Under the pieces are notes generated by a model, which ran no database searches, was not told where the DNA came from, and saw nothing but the letters and a program-made list of their open reading frames with translations. Positions 55,992 through 64,000 of a stretch of DNA of 64,000 nt are shown here, in pieces; the stretch's first letter is position 1; every line of letters begins with the position of its first letter. Position numbers and translations under genes: made by a program. Origin of the DNA: Flammeovirga aprica JL-4 (GTDB lineage: Bacteria; Bacteroidota; Bacteroidia; Cytophagales; Flammeovirgaceae); NCBI RefSeq assembly GCF_012844305.1, contig NZ_JABANE010000011.1:48567-112566 (forward strand), given 5' to 3'.

Positions 55992-57023
55992 CTACTTTTC
56001 GCGCACACAACGGATGCTCAGACCATTGCTGTCTTGATCCTGTCCTAAACCCATTGGGTCACTAAACAAGGGCATGGTTTCAGTAGCCCTTACTTCAAAA
56101 CAGTCGACTCGATTAAAGCTGTTAATGGAGTTGGTCATAAAATAAGCCTGAGAGCTAATCGATGCAGGTATCATGCCTCCTTCTGAACTTAATCCAACGG
56201 GTAGCGCGTTGAAACCCGATGCATTGTTCTTCGATAGATCCTCTCCGGGGCTATTGCTTACTGTGCTAGCTGACCAATCGCTATTACTTGCTAAGGCACG
56301 CCCTACATGCTCATCCACTTCGGCTGCTATAAAATCCGTTAGCTCCTGAAAATCTTCAGGAGATGGGATACGAAAACCTTCTGGGCACAATCCATCAAGC
56401 ATCGCTGCTTGGTAGTTGTACAACAAACTTGGGGTAGCCTGAAGATCATCAGGGTTAGACTGCATTACGCTGGCTTCACTGCTAACCCAAATACCTTGAC
56501 CTGTTCTTATCTCTAATTCGTTTTCGGTACCTTTAAGTAGGTTTCTTAGGTTTTCAGCCATCCAAACTTGTTCGCCTAATGTAACCGTTTGGTAGTCGTT
56601 GCCATCTCTGTCAGTTACTACCCCTTCTGGTTTTACAGCAACTTCAGATAAAGTAACGCTCGCTTCTTTTTCTGTTTCCGTTGCTGCACGTGTAAAAACG
56701 ATGTTCATTAGTGGAGCAAAATCAGCGACCATTTTGTCATAGCTTATTCCTTCAGCGACAAAGTCGGCTTCTTCAATATCAACAGGCTCTTGATCGCCAA
56801 TCGTCATGCTGATCACCAAACCTGTAAGATCGATGTCGGCCCCAAAGTCGTAACGTTCGTCGTAATTGTCCGGATTTTGTTTGATACTTAGGGTCACTTC
56901 GGCTTGTACACCTCCGTTTCCATTACCTTCTCCTTCTTCTAAAAGATCATCTGTACTACAAGCCGTAAAAGCGAGCATAAGGGAAAGCATCGCCCAAAGT
57001 CTGTTTTGTTTTAATTTTAGCAT
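55992..57023 (-). CDS. FISUMP-domain lipoprotein, first copy
   Basis: This 343-residue lipoprotein has acylated Cys22 (FTAC). A Gly/Glu-rich linker and a distinct N-terminal beta domain (about 40-125, unassigned) precede a FISUMP domain (about 130-341) with VWMAENLRNLL, LCPEGFRIPSPEDFQEL, NASGFNALPVG and SIRCVREK. It lies 34 bases after the receptor gene. It is related to the next gene only in the FISUMP part, so the N-terminal domains probably bind different things. The base composition looks less AT-rich than most of the window, which could mean transfer. Confidence 0.88.
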   Translation of the reverse strand: MLKLKQNRLWAMLSLMLAFTACSTDDLLEEGEGNGNGGVQAEVTLSIKQNPDNYDERYDFGADIDLTGLVISMTIGDQEPVDIEEADFVAEGISYDKMVADFAPLMNIVFTRAATETEKEASVTLSEVAVKPEGVVTDRDGNDYQTVTLGEQVWMAENLRNLLKGTENELEIRTGQGIWVSSEASVMQSNPDDLQATPSLLYNYQAAMLDGLCPEGFRIPSPEDFQELTDFIAAEVDEHVGRALASNSDWSASTVSNSPGEDLSKNNASGFNALPVGLSSEGGMIPASISSQAYFMTNSINSFNRVDCFEVRATETMPLFSDPMGLGQDQDSNGLSIRCVREK

Positions 57024-57057
57024 TTTCGTAAAAATTATATGTTTTAAAAATTATTTG

Positions 57058-60000
57058 TTAGAATCTAAAGTCTATACCCAAACGGATATCACGTCCTAAA
57101 CGGAACTCTTCAACCACGTAATCTTCTGACATTGTCATTTGACGATTTTTATAGTCTTCCTCTGTTGGGTAGTAGCCAACATCTCTAACAAGCTTATATT
57201 TAGCATCAATGAGGTTACGCGCCTTCAGTTTAACAGCTAGATTCTTTGTTATATTATAAGAAGCTATTAGATCTAGTCTTGGAATTCCCTTTTCACGTGT
57301 GTTTTCATTCCCTCCGGAACCCGCTTGAACTACTCTTTCACTAAACCAATCGAAAAGAGCCGTTATCTGAATCCCTTTTTCTCCCCTGAAACTGCTATAA
57401 GTTAGATCTGATTTAATCATCCATGGGGTTGCTCCTTCCAATACCGGATCACCAGAAAATAAATCGGACTCCGGATTCGCTGTATTGGTAGGGTCTATTC
57501 GGCTTCTGATATAGGACATATTATAGCCTAGGCTCAGCTGTTGTTCTTTTGACCCTTTTACCACACTAAATAACTGTTTTCTAATATCAAGCTCTAAACC
57601 AAAAATCTCTGCACTCGCTGCATTTTGAGCTGACGTCGTATTTTGAAAGATATCTAGCCATGAAAGGATTGGTTTATCCAAATGCTTATAGAAAGCGGTT
57701 AGCGATATAAGCTCCCCAGCCTTTGGATATAAATCCCATGTCAGGTCCACATTATGACTTTTAGTAAGTTCTAAATCAGGGTTTCCTGATCTATAGACAT
57801 CGATTCCTTTGTAAACATATAGTGCAGATTCTGTAGTTACTGGCAGTGTATAGTTTTTAGAATATCCAAAACGCAAGGTGTTCCGATCATTAATATTGTA
57901 CTTCATGTTAAAGGAGGGCGTCAACAACTGCTCCTCCATTGGCTTAGGTTCATATAATAAAAAATAAGCACTCTCCCCCTCTATGAATGAATAAATATTG
58001 TCAACACCAAGCCCTGCTACTGTTGTAAATCTTGGGCTCCACTGCCATGTAAGCATACCAAATACCCGTTTAATACTTTTCTCTGCGTCAAACTCGGAAG
58101 TTCCAGGATCCCAACGGACAAAAGAAAATTGGGTGTTTCCCTGCCCTGTGAGCCCATAGGTATCAGGGTTAATAATCGAACTCATATCGATATCATCATA
58201 GGCCCATGATTCTCGAGATCGATGAATAATATGATTATAGCTTTCCTCTAAAAAGTAGTCTTTTACGCTTCGCATTTGATAGCCTATTTTTAGCGATGAA
58301 ATATTATCGAAACGTTCACCCAGTCGGATTTCGATAGCTGTATTAATATTCAGTTCATCGGTCGTTTGTATCTGCGTGTCTCTAGTATAAGCACCACTCA
58401 TCCAAGAGATCATATAGAGCTGCTCTTCGGGTGTGCCTGCATGATAATAAACAGAACTTCTTCTGTCGGGCTGTTGGGCGAAAATACTATTCAGTCCAAC
58501 ACCTGCCGAGACTTTAAGCCATGGTGTCATCTTATAATCGGCAAGAAACTGATGGACTTGCAAGGTATTGTCAGCAATCTGTGCTTGGCGTCGAAGTCCA
58601 CTGGAAGCATCCCAAGCGAACGACCCCTCTCCTTCATGTTGGTATTGTTCTAAGGAGTGTACCATCATATAGTTATAAGCTAATCTAGCCTTCTCTGTCT
58701 GATAAGTCGCATTACCCATCAATAAGTGTGCGAAATTCTGAGTATACTTCTCATTATCAGAATTCACAGGTGCCAAAACGTTGTATACCCCACCACTACG
58801 AGTCTCCTCTTTGTGATAATTACGATAGCTGAAGCTATTGTCATAGGTAGCCACACCATATAAAGACAGTGTATTTTTTTGCTTACCAATAAGAAAGCGT
58901 TTCCCGATAGTCATGGTAAAATCCTTATTGATGGGTGTCTCATTTTGACGGACCGATTCAAAATTGTTTTGGAACGGATAATACTCATGGTATCTGGTTT
59001 CATCCGTGTACATCACCCACTCTTTAGGCTTTACAAAACCAAACTGCCCAATACCTTTTTCTCTTATGCCTTCTGGCAAAAGGAAGTTCTGGTTCATCGC
59101 TTCAGTATTCACCCCTGCTGAAGTAGAAAGCGTAAACTCAAAATCCTCTTTCATCACCTTCGAACTAATATCAATACTTGCTCCAGCAACATCTCCATAC
59201 AAATCAGAACTTAAGATCTTTTTTACGTCAATTGCCTGTACAAATTCAGAACTGAAAAATGCTAAATCTACATTCTTGTAAAGCGGATCTTCGGAAGGAA
59301 TCGGTAAACCGTTAAATGTTACTTGATTGTAGCGGTCGCCCAAACCACGCACCATCACGTTCTTCTGTCCTCTTTGTTTTGCAATACCGGCCATAGAACT
59401 TACTGCTGCCTCTGCATTACTCAAGCCCTTTCTACTCATTTCCTGAGCTCCTATGGAGGTAATTTGAAGTACAGAATTTCTTCGTTCGGCAATTAGTACT
59501 TCTTCTCGATCTCGATCTTCTTTTTCGATTGTCCCACGCACTACTACTTCTTTCAATTCTTTAGAATCAGGTTTCATTTGGAATTGAATCATAGCAGTAC
59601 TTCCTTCCGAAACTACCACCTTCTGAATGGCCTGTTTGTAAGACACAAACTGAGCGATGACTTCGTGTTCTCCTGTGGGAACATTTAATAATTCGAAGCC
59701 ACCCATAATATCGGTAATTCCTCCTTTTTTGGAACCTTTGATAAAGACTAGGACACCTATCATCGGTTCTCCTGTTTCATCGACTACTGTTCCTTCTATT
59801 CTTCCGAAGGTTTGCTTCACTTGTGGTTTCGGTAAAACAGGAATCTCTCCATTGATAATAACCTTATCTCCTATACGTTTAAAGTTCACTCTGTGCTCTT
59901 TCTCCATATATGTTAATAGTTCTTCTTGATCACCCTCGTAATTAAACTTATTGATGACCACTTCATTTACTGGAGAATAAACAAACTGTAGGTCGCATTG

Positions 60001-60165
60001 CTTTTCTATGGATTTCACCAAGTTGATTAAAGCAATTTTTTCAACTTTTAGATAGACGTATTTCTTATCGTCTTCTATTTTATTTTCTGCATATGTCAAA
60101 AAATTGAGCATACAAAGCCATAGGCCAAAAAGGAGGATAGCCTGCCTTTTGGTAAAAAAAATCAT
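57058..60165 (-). CDS. TonB-dependent receptor with N-terminal STN signalling domain
   Basis: This 1035-residue outer-membrane receptor has a signal peptide (1-26). The STN domain (about 33-107, FKRIGDKVIINGEI at its end) touches the FecR anti-sigma factor in the periplasm. A carboxypeptidase-regulatory-like domain (about 122-205, GEPMIGVLVFIKGSKKGGIT) and a plug (about 245-355, QKNVMVRGLGDRYNQVTFNG) follow. The barrel ends in an aromatic (IDFRF). It lacks the usual SusC-type EVVVxGYG motif and has no SusD, but two FISUMP lipoproteins follow in the same operon. Signal transfer goes through the FecR gene upstream and the divergent sigma factor. Confidence 0.93.
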   Translation of the reverse strand: MIFFTKRQAILLFGLWLCMLNFLTYAENKIEDDKKYVYLKVEKIALINLVKSIEKQCDLQFVYSPVNEVVINKFNYEGDQEELLTYMEKEHRVNFKRIGDKVIINGEIPVLPKPQVKQTFGRIEGTVVDETGEPMIGVLVFIKGSKKGGITDIMGGFELLNVPTGEHEVIAQFVSYKQAIQKVVVSEGSTAMIQFQMKPDSKELKEVVVRGTIEKEDRDREEVLIAERRNSVLQITSIGAQEMSRKGLSNAEAAVSSMAGIAKQRGQKNVMVRGLGDRYNQVTFNGLPIPSEDPLYKNVDLAFFSSEFVQAIDVKKILSSDLYGDVAGASIDISSKVMKEDFEFTLSTSAGVNTEAMNQNFLLPEGIREKGIGQFGFVKPKEWVMYTDETRYHEYYPFQNNFESVRQNETPINKDFTMTIGKRFLIGKQKNTLSLYGVATYDNSFSYRNYHKEETRSGGVYNVLAPVNSDNEKYTQNFAHLLMGNATYQTEKARLAYNYMMVHSLEQYQHEGEGSFAWDASSGLRRQAQIADNTLQVHQFLADYKMTPWLKVSAGVGLNSIFAQQPDRRSSVYYHAGTPEEQLYMISWMSGAYTRDTQIQTTDELNINTAIEIRLGERFDNISSLKIGYQMRSVKDYFLEESYNHIIHRSRESWAYDDIDMSSIINPDTYGLTGQGNTQFSFVRWDPGTSEFDAEKSIKRVFGMLTWQWSPRFTTVAGLGVDNIYSFIEGESAYFLLYEPKPMEEQLLTPSFNMKYNINDRNTLRFGYSKNYTLPVTTESALYVYKGIDVYRSGNPDLELTKSHNVDLTWDLYPKAGELISLTAFYKHLDKPILSWLDIFQNTTSAQNAASAEIFGLELDIRKQLFSVVKGSKEQQLSLGYNMSYIRSRIDPTNTANPESDLFSGDPVLEGATPWMIKSDLTYSSFRGEKGIQITALFDWFSERVVQAGSGGNENTREKGIPRLDLIASYNITKNLAVKLKARNLIDAKYKLVRDVGYYPTEEDYKNRQMTMSEDYVVEEFRLGRDIRLGIDFRF

Positions 60166-60230
60166 AATTGAAATGTTGAAATGAACTTAAATAAATTGAG
60201 TTTTAGTTTTAATGGAATTCTATATTTCCA

Positions 60231-61253
60231 TTAATTAGATATCAAATGAACGCTTTTCTCACTCGTCCATTTATAATTAAGGTTTACTGAATACGATAAC
60301 GTTTTGAGTATATCCTCTAGAGATTCATTTGCACTGAATTCTCCTCTTAATATTCTATTTTCTATCTTCTCATCTAGAATAAAATCTATACCAAATGAGT
60401 TTTCCAAAACAGTCACTACTTTAGACATGGGTACTTCATTAAAAAACAGTACTTGTTCCTTCCATGCTTTCCACTCTTTATAGACAAATCTCTTTTTTAA
60501 AAACTTCTGATCGAGTTTATTATATACAATGCTTTCTTGTGGATCCAAAATAGCAACCATTTTTTTGTCTTTACTTATAGCTACTTTTCCTGAAAGTAAG
60601 TCTACTTTGATTTCCTTTTGGTTTTTATTGGCTTCCACCTTAAAAACAGTACCGAGTACTGAAACCTCAATTTCGTTAGCATCAATAGAAAAAGGTCTTT
60701 TAGGGTCATGGTGAACTTCAAATATTCCCTCCCCAATTAAGCTTACATTTCTATTGTTGACATAATTCGAACCGAAGTATTCAAAAGTAGAGTTTGCTCC
60801 TAAAGTAACTTTAGTTCCATCAGGCAATGTTAGATTTCGTCTTTCACCTGTCTGTGTATTGACTACCACTCTGCTAGAAAGATCAGAATAAAAGTCATAA
60901 CCTTTTATTCCCACTTGTAGCATTACCATTAATAAAAGTGATGCTGCAATCGATCTTATTCCTATATTTTGAAAATTAATAAATTTAGATTTTGACTTAA
61001 CAATAACATTATCCTCCTTATCTTCTTTCAATTTACTCTTCAGTCGATTCTGACTTTGTATTGCATCTATTACAGACTTATCCGTATCATTATCTACAGG
61101 AAGGTTCCATAACTTTTCACATATGCTAAAGGTTGTTTGTTTTTCCGTAGACAAAGCAAGCTCCATTTCAAACTCAAGTGCCTCCTCCACATTCATTTGA
61201 TTGCTGATGTACTTGTGACATCTCAACATAAAGCTTTCCTTATTTTGAATCAT
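60231..61253 (-). CDS. FecR-family anti-sigma factor
   Basis: This 340-residue inner-membrane protein has a cytoplasmic N-terminus (1-95) that would hold the sigma factor and one membrane helix (about 97-115, IAASLLLMVMLQVGI). The FecR domain follows (about 130-225; GERRNLTLPDGTKVTLGANS, VSVLGTVFKVEA). The C-terminal DUF4974/STN-like domain lies at about 265-340 (VPMSKVVTVLENSFGI). It is divergent from the sigma factor gene and upstream of its receptor gene on the same strand. Confidence 0.93.
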   Translation of the reverse strand: MIQNKESFMLRCHKYISNQMNVEEALEFEMELALSTEKQTTFSICEKLWNLPVDNDTDKSVIDAIQSQNRLKSKLKEDKEDNVIVKSKSKFINFQNIGIRSIAASLLLMVMLQVGIKGYDFYSDLSSRVVVNTQTGERRNLTLPDGTKVTLGANSTFEYFGSNYVNNRNVSLIGEGIFEVHHDPKRPFSIDANEIEVSVLGTVFKVEANKNQKEIKVDLLSGKVAISKDKKMVAILDPQESIVYNKLDQKFLKKRFVYKEWKAWKEQVLFFNEVPMSKVVTVLENSFGIDFILDEKIENRILRGEFSANESLEDILKTLSYSVNLNYKWTSEKSVHLISN

Positions 61254-61555
61254 AACTAAAGTAATTATTGAATTTCCACTTTAATAGATTCAAAAGCATC
61301 AAAAAATCCACTAGTTGTTCTTTTTAAGGAATTGTTAATTCAATAATTATTTCAAAGAATAATTAAGTTTCACTGTAAATCAATCATATATAAAATTGTA
61401 TTACATGTTACAACATGTGTATGGTATTTCTAAAATGAATTTAACTTTAACTTTAATCAAGATAGAAGTATTTTTTAGGATGCTTAAAATTACTTTCTAA
61501 TATTTGAAACAAATTCAATCACAAAAAAAGCTAAACAAACCAACGCCTAATTTTT
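61254..61555. other. Divergent promoter region, fecR / sigma factor
   Basis: About 300 AT-rich bases that must contain both promoters. I could not identify a clear consensus or palindrome. Confidence 0.45.
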
Positions 61556-62113
61556 ATGCAAACAGATCAAGAGTACTACTTAAAATGTGATGATCACAAA
61601 GTAGTAAGTATCAGTGAGCTTTTCTTAGATTGTTATCCTCATTTGTACCGGTTTGGTCAGAAGATGAGATTTAAAGATGAGAAAATAGAAGATGCTATTC
61701 ATGAGGTATTCATCAACCTTATCAAAAGAATTCAGATAGATGATAACCTTTATATTGAAAAACCGAAACCTTATTTATTCAGTGCACTACGGCATCAATT
61801 ACTGAGAGGAAATCAACAGGAAAGTAAATTACCAGTTGATTCAATTGAAGAGAAAGTGTTTGATGTCAATAATATAAAAGAAGTCATAGATCAAAATGAC
61901 AATGAAGTACTTTTAAGGTTTCTAGATAATGCAATCGGCGAACTCCCTCCTCGGATGCAGGAAGCCTTTCGACTGAGCAGAGAAGAGGGATTCACTTATA
62001 AAGAAATTGGTCAAATTATGAAGATCTCCTCCAATACTGTTGAAAATCATATCGCAAAAGCATTTCAATATATCTCCGAAAAAGCTGAAAATTTTCAACT
62101 ATTACATCAATAA
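61556..62113 (+). CDS. ECF RNA polymerase sigma factor (FecI-like)
   Basis: This 185-residue sigma-70 factor has region 2 (about 25-90; LYRFGQKMRFKDEKIEDAIHEVF, which melts the -10 element) and region 4 (about 128-180; LPPRMQEAFRLSREEGFTYKEIG, KISSNTVENHIAKA). The size is normal for the Bacteroidota FecI-like group. Its partner is the divergent FecR, and its regulon should include the STN-type receptor operon. The STN-only gene is convergent with it, immediately downstream. Confidence 0.94.
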   Translation: MQTDQEYYLKCDDHKVVSISELFLDCYPHLYRFGQKMRFKDEKIEDAIHEVFINLIKRIQIDDNLYIEKPKPYLFSALRHQLLRGNQQESKLPVDSIEEKVFDVNNIKEVIDQNDNEVLLRFLDNAIGELPPRMQEAFRLSREEGFTYKEIGQIMKISSNTVENHIAKAFQYISEKAENFQLLHQ

Positions 62114-62170
62114 CAATCTCTCTATATCAAATTACTAAGCTGTTAGTTTTCAAAATTAATCTTTTGGGGT

Positions 62171-62467
62171 TTATATTTCTGATTTAATAATGACTTTATT
62201 TCCTATCCTCCTTATCTTAAAGTCAAATTCCTCCACTAGATAATCAATAACTTCTTCTACCTCTCCTTCAAAATCGAATTTCTCTACTTTAAACTGTTTT
62301 TCACTTGCAAAAATAAAAATCAATTCAGACTGACTTTCGATCAATTCAAAAAGTTTAAAAAAGGTGACGTCCTCTACATGGATATTAATAAAACTATCTT
62401 GCTTTGCGATTGAAAAAGTTGAAATTAACATTAAAAATATAAATAAAATAATCTTATAAATTTTCAT
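62171..62467 (-). CDS. Free-standing STN-domain protein
   Basis: This 98-residue exported protein has a signal peptide (1-21, ending SIAK). The entire mature part is one STN domain (INIHVEDVTFFKLFELIESQ ... FKIRRIGNKVIIKSEI). It closely follows the STN domain of the receptor at 57058-60165, and the frame stops at exactly the residue where that domain ends. There is no plug or barrel frame on either side. It is a domain-sized protein, either a remnant or a true small signalling partner, and lies next to the sigma factor that an STN domain would control. Confidence 0.8.
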   Translation of the reverse strand: MKIYKIILFIFLMLISTFSIAKQDSFINIHVEDVTFFKLFELIESQSELIFIFASEKQFKVEKFDFEGEVEEVIDYLVEEFDFKIRRIGNKVIIKSEI

Positions 62468-62946
62468 GACAAAATTTAATAAATATTGATTAGAATTAAG
62501 GTTATTAGTACTTAATATAGAAAAAAAAGAGAGCTATTTTACACTACTAAACTACCTTAGTTAATAAAAAAGCATCATAAAATATGACACCTTTTCACTT
62601 CTGTTTTTTACTTAATATGGTATTATTATCTCTAATAATTCAAAATTTATCTATTATCTAACCATTGATTATTATTTAATCAAACAAAAGTTGGATAACT
62701 TTTTATCTAACAATATTAGATTTTGACCCATTTTTATTATTAAACTATTTCTTATTATAATTACTTAGTCCTTTTATTAATTCTTAAACCTTCATCTATA
62801 TAGAGTAGGAAAAAGTACATTTTCACTACTTTAAAACTGTTAAATATTTACAAAAATATTTATCTATAAATTTTATTTTTTGAGTTCTTTTTTTTAATAA
62901 TTATTCAATAAATTAGACGTAATAAAAACAAAACCAATTATCAATA
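62468..62946. other. AT-rich divergent intergenic region
   Basis: This is 479 bases of very AT-rich sequence between the STN-only gene and the DUF5106 gene. No feature was recognised. Confidence 0.45.
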
Positions 62947-63762
62947 ATGAAACAAATTTTACTCTATACACTATTTATTTATAGTGTGACCATATCTTAT
63001 GCTCAAAGTATTGATTTTGGGTATACAGATACCTTTTGGGCAGATTATGACATTCAGAATATCAGTAATCAAAAAGATTCAGAAAAGGTTCTTTTCAAAT
63101 ACATTTATGGGTTGAGTAAAATGAACAATAGTTCAAAAACCCAACAAATCCATTTTTTCACTCAGCATCCTAATCAAACAGAAGAAACTCTTCTATTCTA
63201 TCTTGAGATCTTTGATAAAACGCTTTTTAATCCTAATTCACCCTTTAGAAATGAAGGTTTATATGAGATCATACTCAAAGAGTTTAAAAACAATCCTTTG
63301 ATAAATGAACTTTATAAAGAAAGAATAAAGTATCAATTGAATGTAATTGATAAAAATAGAGTCGGTGATCTTGCCAATAATTTTAATTTTGAGGTGGATG
63401 GAAAAGTAAAAAATCTATACTCTATTGTGTCACCTTACACATTATTAGTATTTACAAATAGTGAGTGCCCTTCTTGTATTGAAAATTATAAGGAAATAGA
63501 TAAAAGCAGTGTATTAAGAGAAAAAATCGATATGCAAAAACTAAAAGTTCTAATGATTGACAACTCCGGTAAACCTTCGTTTTATAAAGACGATCACTGG
63601 CTTTGGGCTAAAGACATTGATAACATAGTTGATGAAGATAAGTTATATTACACCCCTGCCTTACCTTCAATCTATCTGTTAGACAAGGATAAAAGGGTTA
63701 TCTTAAAAGATTGTCCGTTACAATCAGTAAGCAATTATTTCAATAATATAGGCTATTTATAA
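62947..63762 (+). CDS. DUF5106-like exported protein with thioredoxin-fold domain
   Basis: This 271-residue protein has a signal peptide (1-19). A helical N-terminal domain (about 22-135, DUF5106-like) is followed by a thioredoxin-like domain (about 140-265) with active-site pair FTNSECPSC (Cys174, Cys177) and the cis-Pro region TPALPSIYLLDKD. It is probably a periplasmic thiol-disulfide or redox-sensing protein. The mobile repeat starts two bases after the stop codon and probably landed there recently. Confidence 0.82.
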   Translation: MKQILLYTLFIYSVTISYAQSIDFGYTDTFWADYDIQNISNQKDSEKVLFKYIYGLSKMNNSSKTQQIHFFTQHPNQTEETLLFYLEIFDKTLFNPNSPFRNEGLYEIILKEFKNNPLINELYKERIKYQLNVIDKNRVGDLANNFNFEVDGKVKNLYSIVSPYTLLVFTNSECPSCIENYKEIDKSSVLREKIDMQKLKVLMIDNSGKPSFYKDDHWLWAKDIDNIVDEDKLYYTPALPSIYLLDKDKRVILKDCPLQSVSNYFNNIGYL

Positions 63763-63764
63763 GG

Positions 63765-63929
63765 TTAAGTACTGTGACAGAAGAAAAGGGATGATTTTAG
63801 TTTAATATTTTTTATTCTAATCAAGGCAGATTTGCAGAGCATAGCCTTAGTTACGCGATAAAAATCTAACGAAGAGTAGGATAAAAAAGATAAGATAAAA
63901 TGTACCTTTACTTTTGTCACAGTACTTAA
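63765..63929. repeat. MITE-like repeat, copy 2
   Basis: This is 165 bases with inverted ends: TTAAGTACTGTGACA at the left (63765-63779) and CTTTTGTCACAGTACTTAA at the right (63911-63929). The interior is essentially the same as at 11871-12036. It contains no frame of useful length. TTAA at both outer edges could be a duplicated target. Confidence 0.9.
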
Positions 63930-63978
63930 TACATTGTAAACTAAATTATCGTAAATTATAGGTCTAAATTTTATAGAG

Positions 63979-64000
63979 ATGAAAAAAGACCATATTCAAC
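63979..64000 (+). CDS. Possible start of a gene continuing past the window
   Basis: An ATG preceded by a purine-rich AGAG opens MKKDHIQ and runs off the edge. Seven codons are too few to identify anything. Confidence 0.3.

Noticed and set aside
1..64000. tRNA or rRNA genes
   Set aside because: No cloverleaf with a conserved T-arm or CCA end and no ribosomal RNA signature was noticed by eye. A tRNAscan or Infernal run would be decisive.

Overview
The window looks like a chromosomal segment of a low-GC marine member of the Bacteroidota, most likely of the Cytophagales and Flammeovirga-like. Supporting signs are a SusC/SusD pair, type IX secretion (T9SS) C-terminal sorting domains, two-component-regulator propellers ending in a LuxR helix-turn-helix, FecR/ECF sigma cell-surface signalling, LytS/LytTR pairs, DUF2490, DUF6515 and DUF5106 proteins, and TACATTTG promoter elements of the Bacteroidota TAnnTTTG type. 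The genus is an inference. No rRNA, tRNA, CRISPR array or prophage was seen.

Region by region. 1-3677 (minus) is a tightly packed operon: a radical-SAM activase, a glycyl radical enzyme with a non-standard active-site motif, a cupin, and a truncated exported protein. 3858-6839 is a membrane-bound propeller/LuxR regulator. 7468-25007 (minus) is a polysaccharide utilisation locus: SusC, SusD, a small membrane protein, a secreted GH65, a GH3, and two T9SS-exported GH5 proteins, one of which carries two GH5 domains. A likely flow is surface cleavage by GH5, uptake by SusCD, and periplasmic trimming by GH3 and GH65. 11.2-12.0 kb holds a cluster of small repeats, one of which recurs almost unchanged at 63.8 kb.

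25.5-30.4 kb is mostly housekeeping: cinA divergent from anmK and a rhomboid protease, then two envelope proteins. A sulfatase follows, then a 58-residue Cys-pair protein, then a four-gene set of exported TPR protein, TonB-dependent receptor, LytS kinase and LytTR regulator. 37.4-46.0 kb (minus) holds two tandem cytochrome P450s and a histidine-degradation cluster (MarR regulator, hutH, hutU, hutI). A double palindromic operator precedes the regulator.

46.2-49.7 kb (plus) holds apaG, a PAS sensor kinase, a NarL-type regulator, and directly after it two tandem copies of what look like small-RNA genes. Their promoter regions share three sequence blocks at identical spacing, and their terminators are nearly identical. 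This is the strongest candidate for an undescribed system here: a two-component pair driving twin small RNAs.

49.9-54.6 kb holds a secreted two-domain protein, a creatininase/SDR gene pair and two poorly known proteins. 54.8-62.5 kb is a signalling and uptake locus: ECF sigma, divergent FecR anti-sigma, STN-type TonB-dependent receptor, two FISUMP lipoproteins where a SusD would be expected, and a free-standing STN-domain protein. A DUF5106/thioredoxin-like protein is followed two bases later by the mobile repeat. The window ends just after what may be a new start codon.
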